Assembly (NCBI RefSeq): GCF_002284565.1
Contig: NZ_NPKI01000026.1
Location: 62,001 to 126,000 of the forward strand
Length of the DNA stretch: 64,000 bases
Direction of reading: 5' to 3'
From: Mesorhizobium mediterraneum
Lineage (GTDB): Bacteria > Pseudomonadota > Alphaproteobacteria > Rhizobiales > Rhizobiaceae
Below the pieces are notes generated by a model. It was not told the origin of the DNA and did no database searches. It saw only the letters and a list, made by a program, of their open reading frames with translations. Positions within the stretch are counted from its first letter, which is position 1, and every line of letters starts with the position of its first letter. The position numbers and the translations under genes were made by a program. Below, one piece after another: positions 1-9,207 of the stretch.

Positions 1-152
1 TACTGCGCACCATGCGTGAAATTGATGATGTTCAAGAGACCGAAGATGACCGCCAGCCCGAGGCTCAAAACCGCATAGAAGGACCCATTGATCAGCCCGA
101 GCAGCAATTGGCCGAACAGGACCTGTGGCGGAATTCCAAGGAGTTCGAACAT
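1..152 (-). CDS. Branched-chain amino acid-type ABC transporter permease (LivH family), 5' part only
   Basis: Only the first 50 codons lie in the window; the gene runs off the left edge. It would be an inner-membrane permease of a Liv-type importer. The start is an ATG read on the minus strand at 152. The first residues (MFELLGIPPQ) lead into a first transmembrane helix, followed by the family-typical GLINGSFYAVLSLGLAVIFG and NIINFTHG segments found at the N-terminus of LivH proteins. It lies downstream of the binding-protein gene and the two ATPase genes on the same strand, so it belongs to the same transporter operon. A stem-loop separates it from the binding-protein gene. The substrate is unknown. 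Confidence 0.85.
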   Translation of the reverse strand, partial: MFELLGIPPQVLFGQLLLGLINGSFYAVLSLGLAVIFGLLNIINFTHGAQ

Positions 153-181
153 GGTCGCTCCAGTTGACTTGTCGACGAGAG

Positions 182-206
182 GACGCGCCGAGCGGTTCGG
201 CGCGTC
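182..206. terminator. Stem-loop between binding-protein gene and livH
   Basis: Perfect 10-bp inverted repeat GACGCGCCGA / TCGGCGCGTC with a 5-base loop (GCGGT), just after the stop codon of the substrate-binding protein gene on the minus strand. There is no T-run, so it is more likely an mRNA-stabilising or attenuating hairpin than a full terminator. Such hairpins are known to let the binding protein be made in excess over its permease. Confidence 0.55.
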
Positions 207-221
207 GTTGGCGAGGCCCGC

Positions 222-1418
222 TTATTTGACGAGCGGACAGCCGCCGTCGGCGAGCGGGCGGAACGCCTTGTCGGCCGGAATGGTGGCCACGGTCTCGAAA
301 TAATCCCATGCCCCCTTCGATTGGTCCGGCTTCTTGACGCGGAACAGGTACATCTCGTGCAGCTTGCGCCCGTCCGCGCGGATCGTACCCTTGCCAAACA
401 GCGGATCGTCCGTCGGCATTTCCTTCATCTTGGCCATCACCTTGGCCGCATCCTTGTCGCCAACGGCCTCGACGGCCTTAAGGTAATGCAGCACCGAAGC
501 GTAGACTCCGGCCTCGATCATCGAAGGCTTCTGTCCGCTGTTCCGCTCCTGGAAGCGGGCAGAGAATTCACGCGTCTGATCGTTCTTGTCCCAGTAGAAT
601 GCGCCGGTAAGCACGAGGCCTTGCGCCACTTCGAGGCTAAGCGCATGCACGTCATTGATAAACATCAAAAGGGCGGCGAGCGACTGGCCGCCCTGCGTGA
701 TGCCGAATTCCGACGCCTGCTTGACCGCGTTGATGGTGTCGCCGCCGGCATTGGCGAGGCCGACGACCTTGGCACCCGACCCTTGCGCCTGCAGCAGGAA
801 GGACGAGAAATCCTGGCCGGGGAAAGGATGACGCACGGCGCCGAGAACCTTGCCGCCCGATGCTTCCACGACCGCCGACGTATCGCGCTCGAGCGCATGG
901 CCGAAGGCATAGTCGGCTGTGACGAAGAACCATGTATCGCCACCCTGCGCGACCATCGCCGAACCCGTGCCGTTGGCAAGCGCCCAGGTGTCGTAGGTCC
1001 AGTGGACGGTGTTGGGCGAACAGGCCTTGCCGGTGAGGTCGGACGAGGCCGGACCCGAGGCGAGGAAGATCTTGTTCTTCTCCTTGGTGATCTCGTTGAC
1101 GGCGAGCGCCACCGACGAGGTTGGCACGTCGGCGATCACGTCGACATTTTCGGTGTCGTACCACTGGCGGGCGATGTTCGAGCCGACGTCCGGCTTGTTC
1201 TGGTGGTCCGCGGAGACGATCGATACGTTGATGCCCTTGTCGGTCGCCTTGAAGTCTTCCGCCGCCATCTGGGCCGCGATGACCGAGCCTTCGCCGGCGA
1301 TGTCTGCATAGATGCCGGAACGGTCATTCAGAACGCCGATCTTGACATCCGTGGCGTAGGCTGCGCCGGCCGACAAAAGGCTCGCCAGTGAAGCCAGAAT
1401 GAACCCTGTTGCTTTCAT
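222..1418 (-). CDS. ABC transporter periplasmic substrate-binding protein, type I (Leu/Ile/Val family)
   Basis: A 398-residue periplasmic binding protein. The first ~22 residues form a Sec signal peptide ending in AYA, followed by the start of the mature domain (VKIGVLNDRSG), which is typical of type I solute-binding proteins with two Rossmann-like lobes. The longer frame could begin at a GTG one codon upstream; the ATG at 1418 is better placed behind GGAGGAGAG. It sits between livF and livH homologs on the same strand. Members of this family bind branched-chain or aromatic amino acids, aromatic acids, amides or urea; nothing here fixes the ligand. Being next to the monooxygenase region does not by itself link the two. 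Confidence 0.88.
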   Translation of the reverse strand: MKATGFILASLASLLSAGAAYATDVKIGVLNDRSGIYADIAGEGSVIAAQMAAEDFKATDKGINVSIVSADHQNKPDVGSNIARQWYDTENVDVIADVPTSSVALAVNEITKEKNKIFLASGPASSDLTGKACSPNTVHWTYDTWALANGTGSAMVAQGGDTWFFVTADYAFGHALERDTSAVVEASGGKVLGAVRHPFPGQDFSSFLLQAQGSGAKVVGLANAGGDTINAVKQASEFGITQGGQSLAALLMFINDVHALSLEVAQGLVLTGAFYWDKNDQTREFSARFQERNSGQKPSMIEAGVYASVLHYLKAVEAVGDKDAAKVMAKMKEMPTDDPLFGKGTIRADGRKLHEMYLFRVKKPDQSKGAWDYFETVATIPADKAFRPLADGGCPLVK

Positions 1419-1465
1419 CACTACTCTCCTCCGATTGCGGCGCGACGCGCCCGTTGATGGCTGTC

Positions 1466-2204
<739 letters not shown>

Positions 2205-2212
<8 letters not shown>

Positions 2213-2960
2213 GTCCGGCCCCGATATAGGCTTCGATAACACGCGGATCTTTGGAAACCGCGGCATAGTCGCCTTCGGCGAGGACTTTGCCGCGCGCGAG
2301 CACGGTGATGCGGTTCGACAGCGAGGCTACGACCGACAGATTGTGCTCAACCATCAAAATAGTGCGGTTCTTGGAGATGCGCCGGATCAGCGCCGAGATC
2401 CGCTCGATGTCTTCTTGCGCCATGCCGGCCATAGGCTCATCGAGCAGCAGCATTTCAGGGTTCAGCGCCAGCGTCGTCGCGATCTCAAGCGCGCGCTTGC
2501 GGCCGTAGGACAGATCGCTAGCGCGGATATCGGAAAACTCGGTCAGGCCGACATCGGCGAGAAGAGCCGCGGCCTCGCTATTGAATGTGGACAGCAGTTT
2601 CTCGGAACGCCAGAAATCGAAACTGTCGCCGCGCCGGCGCTGCAGCGCGATGCGGACATTCTCCAGTGCCGTCATGTGCGGAAACACCGCCGATATCTGG
2701 AAGGAGCGCACAAGGCCCAAGCGCGCGATGTCGGCTGGTTGCATCCTGGTGATGTCCCGGCCCTGGTAGCGGATTGCGCCGCGCGTCGGCTGGAGGAATT
2801 TGGTCAGCAAGTTGAAGAGGGTCGTCTTGCCTGCGCCGTTGGGGCCGATCAGCGCGTGGATCGATCCTCGCTCGACCGTCAGGTCGACATTATTGACAGC
2901 GACGAAACCCTTAAATTCCTTAGTCAATCCCACTGCTTCGAGGATCGCTCCGGAATTCAT
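2205..2960 (-). CDS. livG: ABC transporter ATP-binding protein, LivG family
   Basis: A 251-residue ATPase, first gene of the minus-strand Liv operon. Walker A is GPNGAGKTT, the signature region is LSYGRKRALEIA and Walker B is followed by DEPMAGM, a LivG hallmark. It is coupled to livF by an 8-bp overlap. The promoter should lie just upstream of 2960, but I could not identify convincing -35/-10 boxes. livM is not seen in the window and would be expected beyond the left edge after livH. Confidence 0.9.
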
Positions 2961-3659
2961 GCGCGGGAGCCTTCGCCGTTCATCGACGTGAAACGTGGAA
3001 CCGCGCTGCGAGGCTGTCCGCCCCCAGGGTGACTTCCATGGTTTCCTCCCGTGGCACTCCCACCCGCAACAAACGACCTAATGCACATCGCGTCAAGGCT
3101 GCAATTTTTCAGATGCTCGAACTTCGTGAAACGCTCAGTCACTGTCCTTGGCACAGGATCGCCTGGAGAAGCTGGCGAGCGGTTGGTATCACATCCGATC
3201 GGGAGGCAAATTGACCGCAGTCAACCTCGATATCCCGATCTCATCTGCGACGCGCTAGTGCGGGGTCAAGTCCAATGACGCCATTGAGAGCCTTCTGGTT
3301 CGGATCGTTCGCCTGCACCGCCGCAGCATCAATGTCGAAACGTAGCAAATCCAGCTCAGTCGCTGGCGATCGTGCGATGTGGGCCTTGGAAAGCACGGCT
3401 GCGGTCACGCGCCTATCAGCATCAAGACCATTACCGATCGTTGCGACATTGGCCGCAGGAAAGGCTTGACGTTATCAAATCCAAGTGCGCTACTTGATCC
3501 GTAGCTAAGGTATAAATTCCATTGATATGGAATGTAGCGCGCGGGCATGGCGTGTTGGGAGTCAGCGAGTGTCTCGCAATCAAGACGACCGCAAGCCATG
3601 GCCTCGCCTGAAGCTCCTTCGAAGCTACGGCTTACGAGCGAAACTGGTTGGTCAGGAGC
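2961..3659. other. Intergenic region of about 700 bp with no recognisable gene
   Basis: Short open frames exist on both strands, but none has a convincing ribosome-binding site, family resemblance or consistent codon use. The region should carry the livG promoter (near 2961-3100, minus strand) and the 3' end of the four-gene operon starting at 5803. I see no tRNA, repeat or insertion-sequence end in it. Confidence 0.5.
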
Positions 3660-3833
3660 CTAGTTGGTCTTCAACTGGCCGACTCGGTTTTCGGCAATCC
3701 AGCGGGCGGCAAGCACCAATGCTCCCATACTGAAATCCTTGCCATGCTTGGCCACCATTTCTTCCGACAGTTTGGCGAGCCGGTCGAAAAATTCGTCCTT
3801 GCTCTCGTCCTCGGGGGTGGGTTCGGTTTGCAT
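3660..3833 (-). CDS. Small acidic protein of unknown function, last gene of a four-gene operon
   Basis: A 57-residue protein with no assigned family. The chosen start (MQTEPTPEDES) has AGGAG seven bases upstream; an ATG six codons earlier lacks a comparable site. The N-terminal third is rich in Glu/Asp, and the rest predicts as two helices (FFDRLAKLSEEMVAKHG and GALVLAARWIAE). It lies 32 bp downstream of the WD40 gene on the same strand, so it is probably co-transcribed. Too little is visible to propose a role; a small adaptor or regulatory partner for the WD40 protein is a guess from position only. Confidence 0.6.
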   Translation of the reverse strand: MQTEPTPEDESKDEFFDRLAKLSEEMVAKHGKDFSMGALVLAARWIAENRVGQLKTN

Positions 3834-3865
3834 TTGGTGCTCCTGTTGCATGCGGCCTGCCTTTG

Positions 3866-4993
3866 CTATTTGAACATCGACGCGGGAAAGGTGACGATCG
3901 CGGCGGTGCCGTCGACGGTGCCCACCGCCAGGTGCTGTCCGTCACTGGACCAGGCAAGCGCGGTCACCGCGCTGCCCAGGGGTCTGACGAGGAGTTCGTC
4001 CCGCGCGCCGATCTGGGCGATGGTGATCCGACCGTTGGCATAGCCGGCCGCAATCAGTTTTTTCTCCGGGTGCGCAGCCACTGTCTCGACCGGAACCAGC
4101 CCGGCGCGACCAGTCTCCAGCGCGCCGGAGATTTCGCCGTCAAGTGGCGGCGCGGTCATCGACCAGCCGGCGATCCGGAAGGCGCCCGATGCAAACAGCG
4201 CATTCTCCGGCAGGCTCCAGCACACCGTCCGGACCGGGGATGGAAATCCCGCGATAATGCCAGTGCGGCCATCGGCTATGCACACCAGGGCAAAGCCTCC
4301 GGCTTCGAGCCCACAGGCCAGCCAGGTGCCGTCGCCACTCCAGCGGATCGATATCGGACGCGCTGAAAAGGCGATATCGCGTATCAGGGTGGTGTCGCCA
4401 TCGACCATCCAGATCGACAATCCGTCGTCCAGGCTATGGGCGAGGCGCCTTCCGCCTGGCGAAAAGGCAAGCGCATCCGTGGACGGTGTCGTACCGTGTC
4501 GCAGTCGCACCGCATCGCCTTGGCCTCGTGCCAGGAAGACATCCTGCCCGTTGCTGACGGCTGTGATGGCTGTGCGGGGGCTGTGGTCGACGGCGACGAC
4601 CGGCCCGTCGATCTTGACCAGCGTCTCCATCACATTGCCGTCCGCGGCCAGATGCACCGCTTCGCCAGCCGCCGTTCCAACGAGGAAGCCGGAGGAAAGG
4701 TAGTTGGCGAGCGGAACGTCGCCATCTCCCAACACAGCAGTGGCTATCAATGGCAACGGAAATTTTTCCCTTGGGCGGATCGTCGTCTGGCCGAGATCGC
4801 CGCTCACCCTGATCCGCGACTGCGGCGGTTCCTGGTCGGCGACCGCGGCTATGGCGACCGTTCCATCGACGCAGGCGAAGGCGACAGTCGAGTCATCGGC
4901 GCTAAAGCGCAGATCGGCGATCGCCGACGGACGACGCCAGCTTCTCGCCAGCAGGTCGAACAAGGTCAGGTTCTGTATCGCGTGCTGGTTCAT
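3866..4993 (-). CDS. WD40-repeat beta-propeller protein, function unknown
   Basis: A 375-residue protein made almost entirely of WD40-like repeats, about the length of one seven-bladed propeller. Repeat cores such as LRFSADDSTVAFACVDGTV near residue 30, LAFSPGGRRLAHSLDDGLS mid-protein and LAWSSDGQHLAVGTVDGTA near the C-terminus are visible. There is no signal peptide or membrane segment, so a cytoplasmic scaffold is likely. The start has GAAGGGA upstream. It is the third gene of a minus-strand operon with a coiled-coil protein and two unknown proteins, and the operon is divergent from the propane monooxygenase operon. Bacterial WD40 proteins usually nucleate protein complexes; the partners here are unknown. 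Confidence 0.8.
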   Translation of the reverse strand: MNQHAIQNLTLFDLLARSWRRPSAIADLRFSADDSTVAFACVDGTVAIAAVADQEPPQSRIRVSGDLGQTTIRPREKFPLPLIATAVLGDGDVPLANYLSSGFLVGTAAGEAVHLAADGNVMETLVKIDGPVVAVDHSPRTAITAVSNGQDVFLARGQGDAVRLRHGTTPSTDALAFSPGGRRLAHSLDDGLSIWMVDGDTTLIRDIAFSARPISIRWSGDGTWLACGLEAGGFALVCIADGRTGIIAGFPSPVRTVCWSLPENALFASGAFRIAGWSMTAPPLDGEISGALETGRAGLVPVETVAAHPEKKLIAAGYANGRITIAQIGARDELLVRPLGSAVTALAWSSDGQHLAVGTVDGTAAIVTFPASMFK

Positions 4994-5007
4994 GGCGATT
5001 CCCTTCG

Positions 5008-5319
5008 TCAGTTTCCATCCGTCGCCGCGAGGCTGCGATCGACGTCCTCGACGTCACCTTCCGCGGCGACGATGCTGTCCTCACATGCCGCGCATTCGTG
5101 CATGACTGCCGCGGCTTTCTCCTGCGCTTCATGCAAGTCCCGCACCAGTTGCGCGCTGACGCCGTTCCTGCCGATTTCGAGTTCCAGGCGCAGCACTTCC
5201 ATCTCGATACCGGCGCGTTTCTGATTGAGCCGCAGCGCCTCGGCAGTGAGCGCGGAGACGTTGGCGACGAGATCGAGCCGGCGGGCGAGCAACGCGTCAC
5301 GCCTGGTAGTTTGGCCCAT
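5008..5319 (-). CDS. Small coiled-coil protein with a CxxC pair, function unknown
   Basis: A 103-residue, strongly helical protein. Heptad-like Leu/Ile/Val spacing runs from about residue 10 to 70 (for example LLARRLDLVANVSALTAEAL), followed by Cys76-Ala-Ala-Cys79 and an acidic tail. A strong ribosome-binding site (AGGAGG) lies just before the ATG at 5319. It is the second gene of the operon, 14 bp from the WD40 gene. A coiled coil beside a propeller suggests a physical complex, and the CxxC could bind metal or form a disulfide; both are inference. I do not recognise a named family. Confidence 0.7.
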   Translation of the reverse strand: MGQTTRRDALLARRLDLVANVSALTAEALRLNQKRAGIEMEVLRLELEIGRNGVSAQLVRDLHEAQEKAAAVMHECAACEDSIVAAEGDVEDVDRSLAATDGN

Positions 5320-5353
5320 CGGGTCCTCCTGTCATTTTTCGCCCAGCCATCGG

Positions 5354-5803
5354 TCAGGCTGGCTTTTCGAAAGCCGACAGCAATTTGGACAATGTTCCGG
5401 CCTGCGAATGGAACTGTCTTTCAGCCGTTTCGATGTGGCTCTTGAGCTGATCCCAGATGTCGACCCGGATCATCGAAGTCGTATCGCCGGTGAGGCGCTC
5501 GATCTCGTCGACGCGGAACTGGCGTGACAGCGAAACGCCGGAAAACACGAATTCCCGCAACAGAATCGCGTGGTTCTCGATGAACAGATGGATCATCGGA
5601 TGCGTTTCCGTGGTGACGCCGCCGGCGGCAAGCTCGGCCCGGATGAAGTCCTGGAAGTGGCTCTGGAGGCGATGTTGGCTCTCGCCCATGAAGCGCATCA
5701 CAAAGACCAGATCGCGGGGCATCAGCCTGACAAGTTCGCCGGTGACGCCATCGGCTTGGCTGGACATTGGCTCGGGCGGTCTTCGGCTGTCTTTATCGTT
5801 CGG
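5354..5803 (-). CDS. Uncharacterised protein, first gene of the four-gene operon
   Basis: About 149 residues from a GTG start at 5803, which has GGAGAG seven bases upstream; an ATG 12 codons later and a longer frame to 5908 are alternatives with poorer sites. The body is predicted alpha-helical, with motifs such as LMPRDLVFVMRFMGES and LLREFVFSGVSLSRQF, and has no signal peptide. It lies 34 bp before the coiled-coil gene. I do not recognise the family. It faces the sigma-54 promoter of the monooxygenase operon across a region of about 570 bp, so the two transcription units share regulatory DNA. Confidence 0.7.
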   Translation of the reverse strand, partial: PNDKDSRRPPEPMSSQADGVTGELVRLMPRDLVFVMRFMGESQHRLQSHFQDFIRAELAAGGVTTETHPMIHLFIENHAILLREFVFSGVSLSRQFRVDEIERLTGDTTSMIRVDIWDQLKSHIETAERQFHSQAGTLSKLLSAFEKPA

Positions 5804-5950
5804 CACGGTCTCTCTCCAGCGCGAGGCCCGTCCATGGGCCGTCGCCTTCAAATAGTAGAGAAAGACGAAGAATTGAATAGATGATATTTGTTTTCGAACT
5901 TGCTGCATCTGCGAACTAGACGTATTGCAATTGCGAATAGATATTAGATA

Positions 5951-5990
5951 TTACAGGCGTACGTTACAAATGTAAAAGAACGTTACATTT
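5951..5990. promoter_or_regulatory. Candidate activator-binding region (repeated TTACA half-sites)
   Basis: Half-sites TTACA occur at 5951, 5964 and 5983, and the inverted TGTAA at 5971. They form the palindrome TTACAAATGTAA (5964-5975) and two direct copies of ACGTTACA 19 bp apart (5961 and 5980). The cluster lies about 75-110 bp upstream of the sigma-54 promoter at 6062, the normal distance for an enhancer-type activator such as the AcoR-like protein encoded at 16171-18225. Assignment to that regulator is inference. Confidence 0.5.
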
Positions 5991-6061
5991 GGCTATCTGC
6001 CCGTATGCCGAAAGAGCAGCGATTTTGTTTTGAGCCCTTGCCATGGGTGCTATTTTCAAAT

Positions 6062-6077
6062 TGGCACGGCGCTTGCT
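6062..6077 (+). promoter_or_regulatory. Sigma-54 (-24/-12) promoter of the monooxygenase operon
   Basis: TGGCACG-GCGC-TTGCT matches the RpoN consensus at every conserved position, with the diagnostic GG-N10-GC spacing (GG 6063-6064, GC 6075-6076). Transcription should begin near 6088, giving a leader of about 285 nt before prmA. A sigma-54-dependent activator is encoded just beyond the end of the operon. Confidence 0.9.
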
Positions 6078-6377
6078 TTGTACATTTCCACAAGAAGCCC
6101 ATCGCGCTTTGACGCGGTGCCAAAAGAACGAAGGAACGGAGGAAGCAGGGACAAGTCACGTCCGCTTCGATACGCCCATCGCACATGCGGTTGGCGCCGC
6201 GGGCCCTGCCAGCCGCCTAACACCTTTGCCGCGATCCACTTGAACGGCCGGACCATGAGTCGCGCCTGATGCGCAACCCTTTGTCGTGCCGCTCGCATTC
6301 TCACTGGCGGTGCTGTGCCGCCGCTTCATGCCGGGGTCAAGGGACCTGCGGCTCAAACCTGGTGGAGGCTTATGACC

Positions 6378-8045
6378 ATGACGTCTCTGACGCTCAACAA
6401 GATTACCTCGCAACGCGGAATCTCCGTGGGCGAGGCAACCAAGAAGATTGCCGATCTCGGCTGGAACCCTTCCTACGTCCAGGAAGCGATGACGTTTCCG
6501 ACGGACTACAAGATCAACAAGACGCCGCGCGACCCGATGAAACAGGTTCTGCGATCCTACTTCCCGATGCAGGAAGAGAAGGACAATCGTGTCTACGGTG
6601 CGCTCGACGCGGCGTTGCGCGGCGACATGTTCCGCAATGTGGAACCGCGCTGGGTCGAGTGGATGAAACTCTTCCTTGCGATCATTCCGTTCCCGGAAAT
6701 TTCTGCTGCCCGCTCGATGGCGATGGTCGCCCGTATCGCGCCGGGCGAGGAGCTCAGAACCGGCTTCACCATGCAGATGATCGACGAGTTCCGCCACTCG
6801 ACGATCCAGATGAACCTGAAGAAATGGTACATGGAAAACTACATCGATCCGGCCGGCTTCGACATCACCGAGGAAGCCTTCGGAAAATGCTACGCCACGA
6901 CCATCGGCCGGCAGTTCGCGGAAGGCTTCATCACCGGCGACACCATGACCGCCGCCTGCATGTACCTGACCGTGGTCGCCGAGACCGCCTTCACCAACAC
7001 GCTGTTTGTCGCCATGCCTTCGGAAGCCGCCCGTAACGGCGACTATGCGCTGCCGACCGTTTTTTTGTCGGTCCAGTCCGATGAGAGCCGGCATATCGGC
7101 AATGGCCATTCGCTGCTGATGGCGGCGCTCAAGGAGCCGGAAAACCACCTGCTGCTCGAGCGCGACCTGCGCTACGCCTTCTGGCAAAACCACGCGATCG
7201 TCGATGCAGCCATCGGCACCTTCATCGAATACGGCACCACCAACCGCGACAAGAACAAGGAGTCCTACGCGGAAATGTGGCACCGCTGGATCTATGAGGA
7301 CTACTACCGCACCTACATGCTGCCGCTCGAGAAATACGGCATCAAGGTCCATCACGACGACGTCCAGGCGGCCTGGGAACGCATCACCAAGAAGAACTAC
7401 GTCCACAAGGTCGGACAGTTCTTCGCGGTCGGCTGGCCGGTCAATTTCTGGCGTATCGAAGCCCAGACCGACAAGGACTTCGAGTGGTTCGAGCATAAGT
7501 ATCCGGGCTGGTATGCCGAGTTCGGCGATTTCTGGAAATGGTACGCCAAGCTTAGCCACAAGGGCGAGAAGGTGCTGCTCTTCAACAGCGACGTGGGCTA
7601 CGTCTATCCACACCGCTGCTGGTCCTGCCTTGTTCCCTGCCTGATCCGCGAAGACATGGTGGTCGGCGAGATCGACGGCCAGTTGCACACCTTCGCCCAC
7701 GAACTCGACAAGTGGACCGCGACCGTGGCCTTCGCCGACGAGTATGAGGGCCGTCCGACACCCGCGATGGGCCGCTTCAGCGGCAAGCGCGAATGGGAGA
7801 CGCTCTATGACGGCTGGGATTTGGCCGATGCCATCAAGGACCTGAACTTCGTCCGCTCCGATGGCAAGACGCTCGTACCGCAGCCGCATATGCGCTTCGA
7901 CGACAAGGAGATGTGGACGTTGGACGACGTGCGCGGCAACACGCTGGGATCGCCGTTGAACGCGCTCCGCGGCATGACGCCGGAAGGACGCGCGCAGCAC
8001 CTGGCAGACTACGCCAAGGGCTTCACCATCAATCCCTGCAACTGA
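6378..8045 (+). CDS. prmA: Propane/acetone/phenol monooxygenase, hydroxylase large (alpha) subunit
   Basis: Catalytic di-iron subunit (555 aa) of a soluble bacterial multicomponent monooxygenase, the PrmA/MimA group that hydroxylates propane at C2 and in some hosts acetone and phenol. The four-helix-bundle iron ligands are visible: Glu107, Glu137-x-x-His140 (DEFRH), Glu202 and Glu236-x-x-His239 (DESRH), with family-correct spacings of 30 and 34. A C-terminal CWSC pair near residue 415 belongs to a YHS-like zone, but the usual second Cys position reads FAHELDKW. ATGs at 6372 and 6378 both follow GGAGG; the second has the better spacing. It is the first gene of an eight-gene operon behind the sigma-54 promoter. 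Confidence 0.93.
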   Translation: MTSLTLNKITSQRGISVGEATKKIADLGWNPSYVQEAMTFPTDYKINKTPRDPMKQVLRSYFPMQEEKDNRVYGALDAALRGDMFRNVEPRWVEWMKLFLAIIPFPEISAARSMAMVARIAPGEELRTGFTMQMIDEFRHSTIQMNLKKWYMENYIDPAGFDITEEAFGKCYATTIGRQFAEGFITGDTMTAACMYLTVVAETAFTNTLFVAMPSEAARNGDYALPTVFLSVQSDESRHIGNGHSLLMAALKEPENHLLLERDLRYAFWQNHAIVDAAIGTFIEYGTTNRDKNKESYAEMWHRWIYEDYYRTYMLPLEKYGIKVHHDDVQAAWERITKKNYVHKVGQFFAVGWPVNFWRIEAQTDKDFEWFEHKYPGWYAEFGDFWKWYAKLSHKGEKVLLFNSDVGYVYPHRCWSCLVPCLIREDMVVGEIDGQLHTFAHELDKWTATVAFADEYEGRPTPAMGRFSGKREWETLYDGWDLADAIKDLNFVRSDGKTLVPQPHMRFDDKEMWTLDDVRGNTLGSPLNALRGMTPEGRAQHLADYAKGFTINPCN

Positions 8046-8096
8046 TCAGGCCAAGGGGGCGGGTTCGTCCCGCCCTCTCTTTCATTGGAGGTCCGT

Positions 8097-9158
8097 ATGT
8101 CGGAAACCCACACGGTCAGGCTCAGCCCAGTCGGCGTCGAATTCGACGTCGAGCATGGCGAGACGGTGCTCAACGCCGCTTTCCGCCAGGGCATCGCCCT
8201 GCCGCACGGCTGCAAGGAAGGGCAATGCTCGGCCTGCAAGAGCGTGTTGCTCGATGGCGAAGTCGACATGCTCAAATACTCGACCTTCGCACTGAACGAC
8301 ATGGAGAAGGAGAGCGGCCACGTCCTTTTGTGCCGCTGCATCGCCTACTCCGATCTGGAAGTCGAGCTTCTCAACTACGACGAGGAGATTTTGGCGAAAG
8401 CGATCGCCGTGAAGACGTTCAAGGGCCGGATTGCTCTGATCGAGCACCTGACCCACGACATTCGCGGCATCGAGATCGAACTCGGCTCGCCGATAAAGTT
8501 CTGGGCGGGGCAATATGTCGACATCACGGTTACCACGGAAAAGGGGGAGACGATTACGCGCTCGTTCTCCATGGCAAATACGCCGGACCAAACCCAAAAA
8601 CTCTGCTTCATCATCAAAAAATACCCCGAGGGAAAGTTCTCCGGAGAACTCGATTCCGGAGGAATCAAGCTCGGAGCCGAAGTCACCGTCGTCGGACCCT
8701 ACGGAACCTGTTTCCGACGCGACGAACGGCAAGGACCCCTGATCCTGGTCGGCGCCGGATCGGGCATGTCGCCGATCTGGTCGATCCTCAACGACCATCT
8801 GAAGAGCGGCGAGAAACGCCCTGTCTATTTCTTCTACGGTGCCAGGACGCGCAACGACCTGTTCTATCTCGACAGGATCGCCGAGCTGATCGGTCAGCAT
8901 TCGGATGTCACTTTCATTCCCGTGCTGTCGCACGCGACAGACGACGCCGAATGGGAAGGCGAACGCGGTTTCGTGCACCAGAGTGTCGACGCCAAGCTCA
9001 AGCAATTGGCGGTCGACGGACAGGGCGATGTCCATGCCTGTGGCCCGCCACCGATGATCGATGCGCTTCAGCCGGTTCTGTTCATGAACGGGTTCGAGAC
9101 GGAGCGGATCTTCTTCGACAAGTTCACCACATCGGCAGGTGCAACACCGGCCCACTGA
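8097..9158 (+). CDS. prmB: Propane monooxygenase NADH-dependent reductase
   Basis: A 353-residue electron-transfer component that passes electrons from NADH via FAD and a [2Fe-2S] cluster to the hydroxylase. The N-terminal plant-type ferredoxin domain has Cys39, Cys44, Cys47 and Cys79. An FAD-binding motif RSFSMAN follows mid-protein, then the nicotinamide domain with GAGSGMSP and CGPPPM. The start at 8097 has GGAGG seven bases upstream. It lies between the alpha and beta subunit genes, the order seen in PrmABCD/MimABCD loci and unlike toluene monooxygenases. Confidence 0.93.
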   Translation: MSETHTVRLSPVGVEFDVEHGETVLNAAFRQGIALPHGCKEGQCSACKSVLLDGEVDMLKYSTFALNDMEKESGHVLLCRCIAYSDLEVELLNYDEEILAKAIAVKTFKGRIALIEHLTHDIRGIEIELGSPIKFWAGQYVDITVTTEKGETITRSFSMANTPDQTQKLCFIIKKYPEGKFSGELDSGGIKLGAEVTVVGPYGTCFRRDERQGPLILVGAGSGMSPIWSILNDHLKSGEKRPVYFFYGARTRNDLFYLDRIAELIGQHSDVTFIPVLSHATDDAEWEGERGFVHQSVDAKLKQLAVDGQGDVHACGPPPMIDALQPVLFMNGFETERIFFDKFTTSAGATPAH

Positions 9159-9207
9159 GGGGCGGCAACGCAACTGCAACCACAACTGCAACAAGGGAGT
9201 GAAGACT

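Noticed and set aside
6156..8000. A 614-codon minus-strand open frame opposite prmA.
   Set aside because: It is the antisense shadow of a clear di-iron monooxygenase subunit in high-GC DNA; the product has no recognisable family and no ribosome-binding site.
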